DNA from: Pseudomonadales bacterium
Lineage (GTDB): Bacteria; Pseudomonadota; Gammaproteobacteria; Pseudomonadales; Halieaceae
Assembly: GCA_024234735.1 (NCBI GenBank)
Contig: JACKNV010000005.1
Span: 1-64,000, forward strand
DNA: 64,000 nt
Direction: 5' to 3'
Shown one piece after another: positions 35,788-45,133 of this stretch. Numbering within the stretch: position 1 is the first letter of the stretch; every line of letters starts with the position of its first letter. Made by a program: the position numbers and the translations under genes. The notes below the pieces were generated by a model. The model had not been told where the DNA came from and did no database searches. It saw only the letters and a list, made by a program, of their open reading frames with translations.

Positions 35788-36617
35788 AGCAATACCTGGA
35801 TCTACTACAGGACATTCTCGATCACGGCGCCGTCAAGGGGGATCGCACCGGCACCGGGACCCTGTCGGTATTCGGACGCCAGTACCGGCACCGCCTGGCA
35901 GACGGTTTTCCCCTTTTGACGACCAAGAAGCTGCACCTGAAGAGCATCATCAATGAGTTGATCTGGTTCCTGCGGGGGGATACCAACACCCGCTGGCTGA
36001 AGGAAAACGGTGTGTCGATCTGGGACGAGTGGGCCACCGAGGACGGCGACCTCGGCCCCATATACGGCGCCCAGTGGACTGCCTGGCCGACGCGGGATGG
36101 CGGCAGCATCAACCAGATCGACTACGTCGTCGATTGCCTGCGCAACAACCCGGACAGCCGCCGTATCCTGTTTCACGGCTGGAACGTGGAGTTTCTGCCC
36201 GACGAGCGCATGAGCCCCCAGGACAACGTCCGGGCAGGGCGCATGGCCCTGCCGCCCTGCCACCTGTTGTACCAGTTCTACGTGGCCGACGGGGTGCTTT
36301 CCGCGCAGCTGCTGATTCGCTCCAGCGATTCCTTTCTGGGCCTGCCCTACAATACCGCCAGCCTGGCGGTGCTGACCATGATGCTGGCCCAGCAGTGTGA
36401 TCTGGTGCCGGGGGAGATCATCATCTGCACTGGTGACTCCCATATCTACAGCAACCACCTGGAACAGGTGAAGGAGCAGTTGGGGCGCGAGCCGCGACCG
36501 CTTCCCAGGCTGAACATACTGCGCCGCCCGCCGAGCATCTACGACTATCGCTTCGAGGATTTCGAGCTGCTGGATTATCATCCCCACCCACACATCGCCG
36601 CCCCGGTGGCGGTCTAG
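35784..36617 (+). CDS. thyA: Thymidylate synthase ThyA
   Basis: Methylates dUMP to dTMP with 5,10-methylene-THF, giving dihydrofolate. The product has 277 residues, slightly longer than the 264 of E. coli through an insert around residues 140-152. The catalytic cysteine is in [13 protein letters not shown] (about C159), with [11 protein letters not shown] near the N-terminus and [15 protein letters not shown] and [13 protein letters not shown] downstream. It starts at ATG 35784, overlapping lgt, and is followed 16 bp later by folA, which recycles its dihydrofolate product. Confidence 0.97.
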   Translation: MKQYLDLLQDILDHGAVKGDRTGTGTLSVFGRQYRHRLADGFPLLTTKKLHLKSIINELIWFLRGDTNTRWLKENGVSIWDEWATEDGDLGPIYGAQWTAWPTRDGGSINQIDYVVDCLRNNPDSRRILFHGWNVEFLPDERMSPQDNVRAGRMALPPCHLLYQFYVADGVLSAQLLIRSSDSFLGLPYNTASLAVLTMMLAQQCDLVPGEIIICTGDSHIYSNHLEQVKEQLGREPRPLPRLNILRRPPSIYDYRFEDFELLDYHPHPHIAAPVAV

Positions 36618-36633
36618 CGCGCGGAGTCGTGGT

Positions 36634-37125
36634 GTGACTTGCCTGTCGGTGATTGTCGCGGTAGCAGATAACGGCGTGATCGGGCGCGACAATGCCCTGC
36701 CCTGGCACCTGCCCGAGGATCTGCGCTACTTCAAGCGGGTCACTCTGGGCAAACCGATCGTCATGGGGCGCAGGACCTTCGAGTCCATAGGCCGCCCGCT
36801 GCCCGGCCGCACCAATATCGTGATTTCGCGCGACCCCGGCTTTGCCGCCGTGGGCATCGAGATGGCGGCCTCGCTGGACGCCGCCCTGCAACTCGCATCG
36901 GGGGCTGCCGAGGTAATGGTCATCGGCGGAGCGGAGATCTACCGGCTGGCCATTCCCCGCGCCGATCGCCTGTATGTCACCGAGGTGCACACCGAGCCCG
37001 CGGGGGATGCGCTGTTGCCGCCGGTGGCCTGGGAAGACTGGGTGGAAAGCCGCCGGGAGGATCACCGGGCGGCCGGCGCCAATCCGTGCGACTACAGCTT
37101 TGTGGTGTACGAGAGGCGGGGCTAG
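36634..37125 (+). CDS. folA: Dihydrofolate reductase FolA
   Basis: NADPH-dependent reductase of dihydrofolate, 163 residues. It begins at GTG 36634 as MTCLSVIVAVADNGVIGRDN. The active-site acid is in ALPWHLPEDLRYFKRVT, the NADPH loop in VMGRRTFESIGRPLPGR, and the second in VMVIGGAEIYRLAIPRADRL. Size and order match the chromosomal enzyme, the trimethoprim target. It ends the lgt-thyA-folA run. Confidence 0.96.
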   Translation: MTCLSVIVAVADNGVIGRDNALPWHLPEDLRYFKRVTLGKPIVMGRRTFESIGRPLPGRTNIVISRDPGFAAVGIEMAASLDAALQLASGAAEVMVIGGAEIYRLAIPRADRLYVTEVHTEPAGDALLPPVAWEDWVESRREDHRAAGANPCDYSFVVYERRG

Positions 37126-37174
37126 CGGCTGCCTGGCGGTGCCGGGCACAGGAGTGTTACCATCGGCGGGGGGG

Positions 37175-37202
37175 TTGACCCGCAGTGTTACCAAAATACA
37201 CA
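37175..37202 (+). promoter_or_regulatory. Candidate promoter of the TonB operon
   Basis: TTGACC (37175-37180), 16-base spacer, TACACA (37197-37202), about 175 bp before the DUF3450 gene. The -10 is weak. The remaining leader holds no hairpin I could recognise. Confidence 0.3.
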
Positions 37203-37376
37203 ATGCCTGGCGAGGCCCTGGTGGGCCGGGGGCTTTCGTTGAAAAGTGGCTGGCTTTCAGTTTAAAGTTCGGCACTCGATTTGCCGTCTGTGGCCTGGCG
37301 GCTATAGGTACATATATCCACCCCAGATTTTGCACTTTCTGAAACGGTTCGTTGGAAAACAGGAAAAATCATCCCC

Positions 37377-38162
37377 ATGACTATGCATCGATTGAACAAA
37401 TCACTGATCGCTGCACTGGTAGCCGCGGGCACCCTCACGGGCGCTGCGGCTGCGGTGCATGCCGCCAGCCTCGATTCTGTCCTCCAGGTGGCGGAATCGA
37501 AAAACAAGGCTGCGCGTGAATCCCAGCTCAAGATCGATCGTCTCGCGGACGAAACCCGGGACCTGCTCACCGACTACAAGACCGTGACCAAACAGATCGA
37601 TGGCCTCAAGGTCTACAATGATCGCCTGCAGCGCCAGATCGACAACCAGATGATCAGGATCGGTGAAATCGACGAGGCGATCGACCAGGTGACCGTCATC
37701 TCGCGGCAGATGCTGCCGCTGGCAATCCGCATGGTAGACGGCCTGGAAACCTTCGTGGAGTTGGACGTGCCGTTCCATATGGAGGAGCGCATGCAGCGCA
37801 TTGCTTTCCTGCGGGCCAACCTGGACCGCTCCGACGTGTCCATCGCGGAAAAATTCCGCCAGGTGTTGGAAGCCTACAAGATCGAGAACGAATACGGGCG
37901 CAAGATCGATGCCTATAAAGGAAGCGTGGATATCGATGGCGTAGAGCGCGACGTGAACTTCCTGCGGGTCGGCCGGGTGGCCTTCCTGTACCAGACCACC
38001 GACACCGAGATTTCCGGCGCCTGGGACCAGGAGAGCCGCAGCTGGGTGCCGCTGGAGCGAGGTGAATACCGCAACGCGATCATGAAAGGCCTGCGGATCG
38101 CCCGTAAGGAAGCGTCGATCGACCTGATGAACCTGCCAGTAGCTGCACCGGAGGCTGAATAA
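37377..38162 (+). CDS. DUF3450 periplasmic coiled-coil protein of the TonB operon
   Basis: A 261-residue exported protein with a signal peptide (about 1-30, ending VHAA before SLDS) and a long coiled coil (about 35-105, e.g. RLADETRDLLTDYKTVTKQI), then a compact domain ending in FRVGR-like FLRVGRVAFLYQTTD. This matches DUF3450, found at the head of TtpC-ExbB-ExbD-TonB operons in marine gammaproteobacteria. It probably works with TtpC in the periplasm, but its function is undefined. Its stop overlaps the next start by one base (TAATG). Confidence 0.9.
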   Translation: MTMHRLNKSLIAALVAAGTLTGAAAAVHAASLDSVLQVAESKNKAARESQLKIDRLADETRDLLTDYKTVTKQIDGLKVYNDRLQRQIDNQMIRIGEIDEAIDQVTVISRQMLPLAIRMVDGLETFVELDVPFHMEERMQRIAFLRANLDRSDVSIAEKFRQVLEAYKIENEYGRKIDAYKGSVDIDGVERDVNFLRVGRVAFLYQTTDTEISGAWDQESRSWVPLERGEYRNAIMKGLRIARKEASIDLMNLPVAAPEAE

Positions 38163-39550
38163 TGAGCACCAAATTCGTTAAAGCCTTCGCTATCGCAGGC
38201 ACCCTGGCTCTGTCTGCCGGCCACGTGCTGGCGCAGGATGAAAAGCCCCGTTCGCTGGATGAGTTGCTGCAATTCGTCAAGCAGGGCCAGGCGACCGAGG
38301 CCAAGCAGAACCGCGCCCGCGAGCAGGCCTTTGCCCGGGACAAGGCCAACCAGGCCGCGGAACTCAAGAAGGCCGAGGCGGAGCGCGCAAGCCAGGAGCA
38401 GCGCAGCGCCGAACTGGAAGATGCATTTGAGGCCAATGAACTGCTGGTTGCGGCTAAGCAGACCCAGCTCAAGGAAAAGCTGGGCACCCTGGCCGAGTTG
38501 TTCGGCCACCTCACCTCCACCGCGGGCGACCTGGCCTCGACCCTGGAGTTTTCCATTACCAGCGCCCAGTACCCGGGGCGCGAGGTCTTTCTGCAGGAGC
38601 TGATCGACAAAATGAGCGGCAGTGACAAGCTGCCCAGCATCGAAGAGATAGAGCGGGTCTGGTACGAACTCAACCGGGAAATGGTGGAGAGCGGCCAGGT
38701 AGCGTCTTTCCAGGCCGAGGTTGCCCGGCCCAATGGCGACAAAGTGGAACAGAAGGTCGTCCGCATAGGTGTATTCAACGTCATTTCGGAAGAGGGTAAA
38801 TACCTGCAATACGAGCCGTCCAAAGGCTCCCTCGAGGAGTTGGCGCGCCAGCCCTCCGGGCCGTACCTCGCCTGGGCCCAGGAACTGGCCGCGTCTACCG
38901 AGGGCCTGCACCGTTTCGGCATAGACCCCACCGGCCCCAGCGGCGGCTCCTTCCTGGCGGCCCTGATCAACAGCCCCAACCTGGAGGAGCGCTGGCACCA
39001 GGGCGGCTATATCGGTTATGCCATTACCGCGCTGGGTGTTTTCGGCTTCCTGCTGGCGCTGGTGCGGCTGGTCTACCTCTCTGCCGTCAGCGCCAAGGTC
39101 AATTCGCAGCTCAAGAGCGACAAGGCCAACGAGAACAACCCCCTGGGCCGCGTACTCAAGATACATGAAGACAACCCGTCCATGGACACCGAGACCCTGG
39201 AGCTGAAACTGTCCGAGGGGATTCTCAAAGAGACCCCGAAACTGGAGTCCGGGCTGACCCTGCTGAAGATCATCTCCGCGATCGCGCCCCTGATGGGGCT
39301 GTTGGGAACCGTGACCGGTATGATCGTTACCTTCCAGGCGATCACCATTTTCGGCGCGGGCGATCCCAAGGCGATGGCGGGCGGTATTTCCGGCGCGCTG
39401 GTTACCACGGTGCTGGGCCTGCTGGTGGCGATTCCCACCGTGCTCCTGCACACCATCGTAAACGGCCGCGCCCAGCGTATCATCCACGTCCTCAACGAGC
39501 AGACCACCGGTATCATTGCAGAGCACACCGAAGCCAACCTGAGGAAGTGA
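38162..39550 (+). CDS. TtpC-type MotA/TolQ/ExbB proton-channel protein with periplasmic extension
   Basis: A 462-residue protein. A signal peptide (about 1-24, HVLAQDE) leads to a charged coiled coil (about 30-115) and a periplasmic domain. A membrane segment (GYAITALGVFGFLLALVRLV, about 282-301) and the C-terminal ExbB/TolQ core follow, with ISAIAPLMGLLGTVTGMIVTF and MAGGISGALVTTVLGLLVAI. This is the architecture of TtpC, the extra component required by the Vibrio TonB2 system. Context with a second, short ExbB supports that. Overlaps of one to a few bases on both sides suggest coupled translation. Confidence 0.92.
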   Translation: MSTKFVKAFAIAGTLALSAGHVLAQDEKPRSLDELLQFVKQGQATEAKQNRAREQAFARDKANQAAELKKAEAERASQEQRSAELEDAFEANELLVAAKQTQLKEKLGTLAELFGHLTSTAGDLASTLEFSITSAQYPGREVFLQELIDKMSGSDKLPSIEEIERVWYELNREMVESGQVASFQAEVARPNGDKVEQKVVRIGVFNVISEEGKYLQYEPSKGSLEELARQPSGPYLAWAQELAASTEGLHRFGIDPTGPSGGSFLAALINSPNLEERWHQGGYIGYAITALGVFGFLLALVRLVYLSAVSAKVNSQLKSDKANENNPLGRVLKIHEDNPSMDTETLELKLSEGILKETPKLESGLTLLKIISAIAPLMGLLGTVTGMIVTFQAITIFGAGDPKAMAGGISGALVTTVLGLLVAIPTVLLHTIVNGRAQRIIHVLNEQTTGIIAEHTEANLRK

Positions 39551-39551
39551 T

Positions 39552-40079
39552 ATGTATTGGTTAGACAGTGCATACGAGGCCGTCTCCCGCTTCATGGATA
39601 TGGGCGGGGACGTTCTCTGGCTGATTGCCATACTGCTGTTCATGATGTGGATGCTGATCTTCGAACGGGTCTGGTACTTCAACACGGGCTGGAAAAGCGA
39701 CGCCGCCAAAGCGATATCCCAGTGGGAGGGGCGCAGTGAGCGTCGGTCGTGGGCGGCCAAACAGATCCGCGAGAAGTTGATCTCCGAGGCGAGAATGCAG
39801 ATCAACCTCTACCTGCCGATTATCAAGACAATGGTCGCGCTGTGCCCCCTGCTGGGCTTGTTGGGAACGGTGACCGGCATGATCGAGGTGTTCAACATCA
39901 TGGCCGTAACAGGTGGTGGTGACGCCAAGTCCATGGCCGGCGGTGTATCGCGTGCGACCATACCGACCATGGCGGGCATGGTCGCCGCGCTGTCGGGTGT
40001 GTTCGCCAATACCTATTTGACGCGGGTCGCCGATCGCCAGGGCGAGTTTCTGGAAGACAACCTGACGACCGATCACTAA
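39552..40079 (+). CDS. exbB: ExbB (short TonB2-type) proton-channel subunit
   Basis: A 175-residue inner-membrane protein. Three membrane segments are seen: VLWLIAILLFMMWMLIFERV, then MVALCPLLGLLGTVTGMIEV and a third around ATIPTMAGMVAALSGVF. The core GLLGTVTGMIEVFN and GGDAKSMAGGVSRAT are classic ExbB/TolQ motifs. With ExbD it forms the proton-driven motor that energises TonB. It lies between ttpC (1 bp away) and exbD (12 bp). Confidence 0.94.
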   Translation: MYWLDSAYEAVSRFMDMGGDVLWLIAILLFMMWMLIFERVWYFNTGWKSDAAKAISQWEGRSERRSWAAKQIREKLISEARMQINLYLPIIKTMVALCPLLGLLGTVTGMIEVFNIMAVTGGGDAKSMAGGVSRATIPTMAGMVAALSGVFANTYLTRVADRQGEFLEDNLTTDH

Positions 40080-40091
40080 GAGAGCACGAAA

Positions 40092-40496
40092 ATGCGCAGG
40101 AATAATCAAGCAGCTGCAGAAGATGAAGCCCAGATCGACTTGACGCCGATGCTGGACGTGGTGTTCATCATGCTGATCTTCTTCATCGTCACGGCGTCCT
40201 TCATCAAGGAAGCGGGCATCGAGGTAAACCGCCCCGAGGCGTCCACCTCGCAGCCGAAAGAGAACGTCAATATCCTCGTGGCCGTCAATGCCAACAACGA
40301 GATCTGGATGGACAAGCGTCGTATCGACGTGCGCGCGGTGCGCGCCAATATCGAGCGCCTGCACGCGGAAAATCCCAAGGGAGCGGTGGTCATCCAGGCC
40401 GATAACAAGTCGAACACCGAGACGGTTGCCGCGGTCCTTGACGCCGCGCGCGAGGCGGGCGTTTTCGACGTGTCCCTGGCCACGGAAGAAAAGTAG
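40092..40496 (+). CDS. exbD: ExbD, TonB-system motor subunit
   Basis: A 134-residue protein with one N-terminal membrane helix. The conserved membrane aspartate is in IDLTPMLDVVFIMLIFFIVT, and the periplasmic domain holds VNILVAVNANNEIWMDKRRI and GAVVIQADNKSNTETVAAVL. It is clearly paralogous to the orphan ExbD at 50607-51059, which shares the RRIDVRAVRANI-like segment. Confidence 0.95.
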   Translation: MRRNNQAAAEDEAQIDLTPMLDVVFIMLIFFIVTASFIKEAGIEVNRPEASTSQPKENVNILVAVNANNEIWMDKRRIDVRAVRANIERLHAENPKGAVVIQADNKSNTETVAAVLDAAREAGVFDVSLATEEK

Positions 40497-40502
40497 TCAA
40501 TT

Positions 40503-41111
40503 ATGAATCGCAACCTGTTCAGGCTCTTCGTAGGAGCGTTGTTGGCGCTACCCGTGGCGGGCGGTCTGTTTTTTATCATGCAGTACCTGATTGCGATGGC
40601 CGACCTAGATATCGACGACACCAAGCAACGCAGGTTGGCCGATATACTTATGCCGGAACGTGAAATAGAAACCAACCTCAAGGAGCAGAAGCCCGACAAG
40701 GTTGAAGACCCGGAAGAACCGCCGCCGGACCTGGATACGCCCGATGTCGACATGGACATGGACGTGGAGGTCGTCAATGTTGCGCCCCAGGCGCAGGTGG
40801 ATGTATCCATCAGCAGCAGCGGCATGGCCACCGGTGACGGCGAGTACCTGCCCATCGTCAAGGTGGCGCCCATCTATCCGCGCCGCGCCCAGAGCCGGGG
40901 CATAACCGGCTACTGCATCGTCGAGTATACGGTGACCACGTCCGGCGCCATCCGCGATCCCAAGCCGGTGGACTGCGAGCCCGCGGGTGTGTTCGAGAGC
41001 GCCTCGGTCAAGGCATCCCTGAAATTCAAGTACAAGCCCCGGGTGGTCGATGGCGTGGCCATCGAGGTCGGTGGTGTACAGAACAAGTTCACCTATGAGC
41101 TGGAACAGTGA
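40503..41111 (+). CDS. tonB: TonB energy transducer (TonB2-type)
   Basis: A 202-residue protein: an N-terminal membrane anchor (LFVGALLALPVAGGLFFIMQ), a short acidic and proline-containing linker (EDPEEPPPDLDTPDVD) in place of the long Pro-rich rod of classical TonB, and a C-terminal domain (YLPIVKVAPIYPRRAQSRGI, then GYCIVEYTVTTSGAIRDPKP). The short linker is typical of TonB2. It transmits motor energy to outer-membrane receptors such as that at 12512. It starts 6 bp after exbD. Confidence 0.93.
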   Translation: MNRNLFRLFVGALLALPVAGGLFFIMQYLIAMADLDIDDTKQRRLADILMPEREIETNLKEQKPDKVEDPEEPPPDLDTPDVDMDMDVEVVNVAPQAQVDVSISSSGMATGDGEYLPIVKVAPIYPRRAQSRGITGYCIVEYTVTTSGAIRDPKPVDCEPAGVFESASVKASLKFKYKPRVVDGVAIEVGGVQNKFTYELEQ

Positions 41112-41126
41112 AACGGTTGACGCGTT

Positions 41127-42464
41127 ATGAAATTGTCTGATTCCCGGGTGTGGATGCGCGCGGCATTACTGGCCGTGCCGGTTGTCGTTGCCCAGGTGGG
41201 GATAACCCGGCTCCAGGCCGACGCCGGCGTGACGGTGTTTTCCTCCGCGGTGGCCCAGGAGGAGAAAAAACCGCAGCGGGAGACCCGCCGCACGCCAGCC
41301 CTGCGCAACAATGTCTACGAGAAACTGGCCGAGGCGCAAGCGGCCGCCGAGGCCAAGGATCTCAACACGGCTGCGAGCATTCTCGACGACATGATCGACT
41401 CGGGGGGCAGAAACGCGCTCAACAGTTACGAGCTGGCCAATGTCTATAACCTGTATGCGTTTATTCACTACTCCCGTGAAAATTACGCCAAGGCGTTGCA
41501 GGCCTATGAAAATGTTGTCGCCCAGCCGGATATTCCGCTGGCGATGGAGATCAATACCAAGTACACCATCGCCCAGCTGTATTTCGTCCAGGAGCAGTGG
41601 CAGCAGGGGATCGATGCGCTGCTGGACTGGTTTGCGGTGACCGACAGCCCCAATGCCAACGCCTATGTCCTGCTCGCCCAGGGCTATTACCAGACCAAGG
41701 ACTACGACAAGGCCCTGGCCAACGTGAAGAAGGCCATCGACATGTACGTGGCCGACGGCAAGATACCCAAGGAACAGTGGTACAACCTGGCGCGTTTCCT
41801 GTATTTCGAGAAAAACGACGTCAACAATACCGTGGCTGTCCTGGAGGAGCTGCTCAAGTACTACCCCAAGAAAGATTACTGGGTACAGCTCTCCCACATG
41901 TATGGTGAACAGAAAAAAGAAGGCAAGCAGCTCGCCGCCATGGACACCGCCTACGTGCAGGATATGCTGACCAAGGGCACCGAGCAGGTCACCATGGCCT
42001 ATCTCTACCTGAACGCCGAGGTGCCTTACAAGGCGGCGAAGGTCATGGACAAGGGCCTGAAAAACGGCTCCATCGACGGCACCTCGAAAAACTACGAGAT
42101 AACGGGCAGCGCCTGGCGCCAGGCCCAGGAACTCGACGAGGCCATCGTGGCGATGGAAGAGGCCGCCGCCAAAGCCGACGATGGCGAGCTGTATGCGCGG
42201 CTCGGCAATATTTATCTCGACGGCGACCAGTACAAGAAAGCGATCACGGCGATCAACAAGGGGCTTTCCCGCGGCGGGGTGAAACGCCCGGATACGGCGC
42301 GCCTGGTCCTGGGCATGGCCTATTTCAACGACAAGCAATACGACAAGGCGCGCGAGGCCTTCAAGGCGGCGGGGCGCGACGAGCGCTCGGCCAAATACTC
42401 CGAGCAATGGCTGAAATACCTGGAGTCAGAGCTGGAGCGCCAGGAGAAGCTGCAGGAAAGCTGA
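41127..42464 (+). CDS. TPR-repeat exported protein of the TonB operon
   Basis: A 445-residue exported protein with a signal-like start (ALLAVPVVVAQVGITRLQAD, then FSSAVAQEEKK) and tetratricopeptide repeats through most of the chain (YELANVYNLYAFIHYSRENY, AYVLLAQGYYQTKDYDKALA, ARLGNIYLDGDQYKKAITAI). It is the usual last gene of the DUF3450-TtpC-ExbB-ExbD-TonB operon and may scaffold the complex in the periplasm, which is inference. A strong terminator follows 40 bp later. Confidence 0.9.
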   Translation: MKLSDSRVWMRAALLAVPVVVAQVGITRLQADAGVTVFSSAVAQEEKKPQRETRRTPALRNNVYEKLAEAQAAAEAKDLNTAASILDDMIDSGGRNALNSYELANVYNLYAFIHYSRENYAKALQAYENVVAQPDIPLAMEINTKYTIAQLYFVQEQWQQGIDALLDWFAVTDSPNANAYVLLAQGYYQTKDYDKALANVKKAIDMYVADGKIPKEQWYNLARFLYFEKNDVNNTVAVLEELLKYYPKKDYWVQLSHMYGEQKKEGKQLAAMDTAYVQDMLTKGTEQVTMAYLYLNAEVPYKAAKVMDKGLKNGSIDGTSKNYEITGSAWRQAQELDEAIVAMEEAAAKADDGELYARLGNIYLDGDQYKKAITAINKGLSRGGVKRPDTARLVLGMAYFNDKQYDKAREAFKAAGRDERSAKYSEQWLKYLESELERQEKLQES

Positions 42465-42500
42465 GACCGGCTACCGCCAGGTGGAGTAAAAAGGTGAAAA

Positions 42501-42529
42501 AAAAAGGAGCTTGATCAAGCTCCTTTTTT
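42501..42529 (+). terminator. Bidirectional Rho-independent terminator
   Basis: GGAGCTT-GATC-AAGCTCC (42506-42523) is flanked by an A-run before and a T-run after, so it works on both strands. It separates the TonB operon from the converging cold-shock gene. Confidence 0.95.
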
Positions 42530-42554
42530 CGTTCTCCTTCAGCCGCTGGGCTTA

Positions 42555-42761
42555 TCAGAGAGGGACAACATTCTCTGCCTGGGGGCCTTTCTGGCCATCA
42601 GTTACAGTGAATTCGACTTTCTGGCCATCACTGAGGGTTTTGAAACCTTCGCCTTTGATTGAGCTAAAGTGAACAAACACATCGGGTCCGTCCTCGCGCT
42701 CGATAAAGCCGAAACCCTTGGTTTCGTTAAACCATTTGACTGTGCCGGTTGTTGTAGACAT
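42555..42761 (-). CDS. Cold-shock domain protein (Csp family)
   Basis: A 68-residue single-domain RNA/ssDNA-binding protein. RNP1 is [10 protein letters not shown] and RNP2 is VFVHFSSI; the chain starts [20 protein letters not shown]. The ATG at 42761 is preceded by CAGGTAAAGTTT. It ends in tandem stops (TGA TAA). The 282-bp region to the next gene upstream includes an AT-rich stretch (TAAATATTAAAT on the minus strand) that may hold its promoter and a short leader, as in other csp genes. It probably acts as an RNA chaperone; whether it is cold-induced cannot be told. Confidence 0.96.
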   Translation of the reverse strand: MSTTTGTVKWFNETKGFGFIEREDGPDVFVHFSSIKGEGFKTLSDGQKVEFTVTDGQKGPQAENVVPL

Positions 42762-43043
42762 AAACTTTACCTGTATTGCTTGCGGCACCATGTCCAGGCG
42801 CCTTTTCATTTAATATTTATTTATGTTTAACGTACCGATGAACTTGAGGGAACTTCGACCGTGAGCATAAATACCGCTGAATCCACTCAGCTCCAAGAAG
42901 TGTATCACCAAATTTGCGGGTTTGCCGTCAACCATTTTCAACAATTTTGGGAAAATTTACCTCGGTTGCATGCTTTCCAGGGTATTGTTCCAGGCGCCGC
43001 CCAGAGGTTATAAGCGGGTACAGCCCACCCGCAAGAGGCCCAT

Positions 43044-43700
43044 GTGAGAATTCTGCTGGTAGAAGACGATGCCCAGTTGGGGGAATCCCTTGAGGCGGCG
43101 CTGCGCATGGAGCAGTACGCGGTCGATTGGCTGCGCAGCGGTGAACCGGTTCGCGCGGCCCTCGCGGCCACGCCCTATGACCTGCTGATTCTCGATCTGG
43201 GGCTGCCGGAAGTGAGCGGGATGCAGGTGCTGCGGCAGTTGCGGGCCGACAAACAGCAATTACCGGTATTGCTGCTCACGGCCCGCAATACCGTGGCGGA
43301 CAAGGTTGGCGGCCTGGATGCCGGCGCCGACGACTTCCTGGCCAAGCCCTTCGAGATTGCCGAGTTGTTTGCCAGGTTGCGGGCCCTGTTGCGGCGCGGC
43401 AGCGAGCACAAATCCACCTGGCTGCAGGCCGGCGGGATCGCCCTGGATCCCGTGGACCGGCAGGTCAGGTTCGAAAACCGGGCCTTGACGCTGACCGCGC
43501 GGGAGTTCGCCATACTGGAAATCCTGTTGCGCCACGCCGGACGCTTCGTGTCCCGCGCCAGACTGGAGGAGGGGACCTACAGCTGGGGTGAGGAAGTGGA
43601 GTCCAATACCGTGGAGGTCTATATCTCCCGCTTGCGCAAGCTGTTCGGACCGGCTGCCATAGAAACCCTGCGCGGCGTGGGATACCGGATTCCGCGCTGA
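43044..43700 (+). CDS. OmpR-family response regulator (QseB/PmrA-like)
   Basis: A 218-residue response regulator. The receiver domain starts MRILLVEDDAQLGESLEAAL with the phosphorylated aspartate in DLLILDLGLP (D51) and the lysine in DDFLAKPFEI. The C-terminal winged helix shows LTAREFAILEILLRHAGRFVSRARL and SNTVEVYISRLRKLF. It starts at GTG 43044 after GCAAGAGGCCCAT. Its stop overlaps the sensor kinase start (TGATG), so they form one two-component system. The signal and regulon are unknown. Confidence 0.93.
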   Translation: MRILLVEDDAQLGESLEAALRMEQYAVDWLRSGEPVRAALAATPYDLLILDLGLPEVSGMQVLRQLRADKQQLPVLLLTARNTVADKVGGLDAGADDFLAKPFEIAELFARLRALLRRGSEHKSTWLQAGGIALDPVDRQVRFENRALTLTAREFAILEILLRHAGRFVSRARLEEGTYSWGEEVESNTVEVYISRLRKLFGPAAIETLRGVGYRIPR

Positions 43701-45100
43701 TGCGATCCCTGAAAGCCCGCCTGGTCCTGATACTGTTGGCACTGATCGTGGTTGCCTGGCTGGCTGCCGCGCTGGTCAGTTACCTGTTTGTCAGCCGGGT
43801 CATGGTGCAGCAGGTAGACAGGCAGCTGGCGCAGTACTCGGACCTGGTGACCTATATCACCCGGGTGTTCGCGCGCCAGGTGGACCAGGGCGTGCCCCTG
43901 TCGGAACCCTGGCTGCGGGGGCAGTTCGACACCACGCACCTCACTCCCATTGTCATCGCCGCTCCCGCGGGGGAGGGGATGAACCCCGCGCTCAATATAT
44001 GGCTGGACGACAGGCTGGTCGCAGTGATGGCCGACTCGCCGCGCTTTGGCCCGCCTGGTGGCGAGGAGGGTTACAGCTTTGACAACGCCGGCCGGGCCGG
44101 AGCCCGCTGGCGTATCCTGACGCGTCACGACGCGGTCAGCGAGCTGTGGATACGGGTGGGCATCGAACTGGAGGGTGCCCGCTCGGCTACGCTGCGCATG
44201 CTTGGCGAGGTGATGTTGCCGCTGTGGCTGGTAGTGCTGCCAATAACCCTGGGCCTGCTGTATTTCGGGGTATCCCGCGGGTTGGGGCCGCTCAAGGTGC
44301 TGGCCGGCCAGATCGCCAGTCGCAGCCCGGACCTGCTCGAGCCGGTGGCCACCACCGGGGTGCCTGAGGAGTTGCGCTCACTGGTGGCGTCGCTGAACGG
44401 GCTGTTGCGGCGCCTTTCCCAGACCCTGGAGGGTGAGCAGCGATTTACCGCCAATGCGGCCCACGAGTTGCTCACCCCGCTGGCGGCCATCAAGACCGAG
44501 GTGCAGCTGTGTCAGATGCAGTTGGGTGACGAGCGCGGCGCGGCCATGCTCGCCCGGATCGCCCGGCGGGTAGACCGCGCCACGCACACCGTGGAGCAGT
44601 TGTTGACCCTCGCCAGGCTGGACCCCGACCACCGCCTGCCTGCCGCCGACGTGCCCCTGCGCTCGTTGCTGGCGAGGGTGCTCGCCGATACCGCGCACCT
44701 TGCGGATGACCGCGACCTGCGGGTGCAATTTGCCGGGGGTGACGAGGTGCTGGTGCGGGGCAGCGAGGAAGCGCTGTCCATCATGCTGCGCAACCTGTTG
44801 GTGAATGCTTTTCGCTACGCCAGCGAGCACTCCACGGTGCACATCGAGTTGCACCGCAGTGGGGGGGTGCAGCTGGTGGTTCGCAATGACTGCAAGGCAT
44901 TCCCTCCCCGGTTGTTCGAGCGAATTGGCGAGCGTTTCTACCGGGTACCCGGCTCCGCCGGTCAGGGAGCGGGCCTGGGCCTGTCCATCGCGGCCCGCAT
45001 CGCCGAGTTGCACGATGCCGTCCTGGCAGTCGGCCCGCAGGCTTCGGGGAGGGGATTCAGCGCGACCGTGACCTTCGCCGGCGGTGATGGCGAGTGTTGA
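43700..45100 (+). CDS. Sensor histidine kinase (QseC/PmrB-like)
   Basis: A 466-residue membrane kinase: membrane helix 1 (about 8-30), a periplasmic sensor of about 140 residues, helix 2 (about 168-190), a degenerate HAMP region, the HisKA phosphorylation site FTANAAHELLTPLAAIKTEV (H255), and the ATPase with N-box LRNLLVNAFRYA and G-box GQGAGLGLSIAARIAELH. It is translationally coupled to its regulator. The order and overall design recall QseBC. Confidence 0.92.
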   Translation: MRSLKARLVLILLALIVVAWLAAALVSYLFVSRVMVQQVDRQLAQYSDLVTYITRVFARQVDQGVPLSEPWLRGQFDTTHLTPIVIAAPAGEGMNPALNIWLDDRLVAVMADSPRFGPPGGEEGYSFDNAGRAGARWRILTRHDAVSELWIRVGIELEGARSATLRMLGEVMLPLWLVVLPITLGLLYFGVSRGLGPLKVLAGQIASRSPDLLEPVATTGVPEELRSLVASLNGLLRRLSQTLEGEQRFTANAAHELLTPLAAIKTEVQLCQMQLGDERGAAMLARIARRVDRATHTVEQLLTLARLDPDHRLPAADVPLRSLLARVLADTAHLADDRDLRVQFAGGDEVLVRGSEEALSIMLRNLLVNAFRYASEHSTVHIELHRSGGVQLVVRNDCKAFPPRLFERIGERFYRVPGSAGQGAGLGLSIAARIAELHDAVLAVGPQASGRGFSATVTFAGGDGEC

Positions 45101-45133
45101 GCCGCCGCTGCGGCGCGGGTCCGGTCAGGGTGC

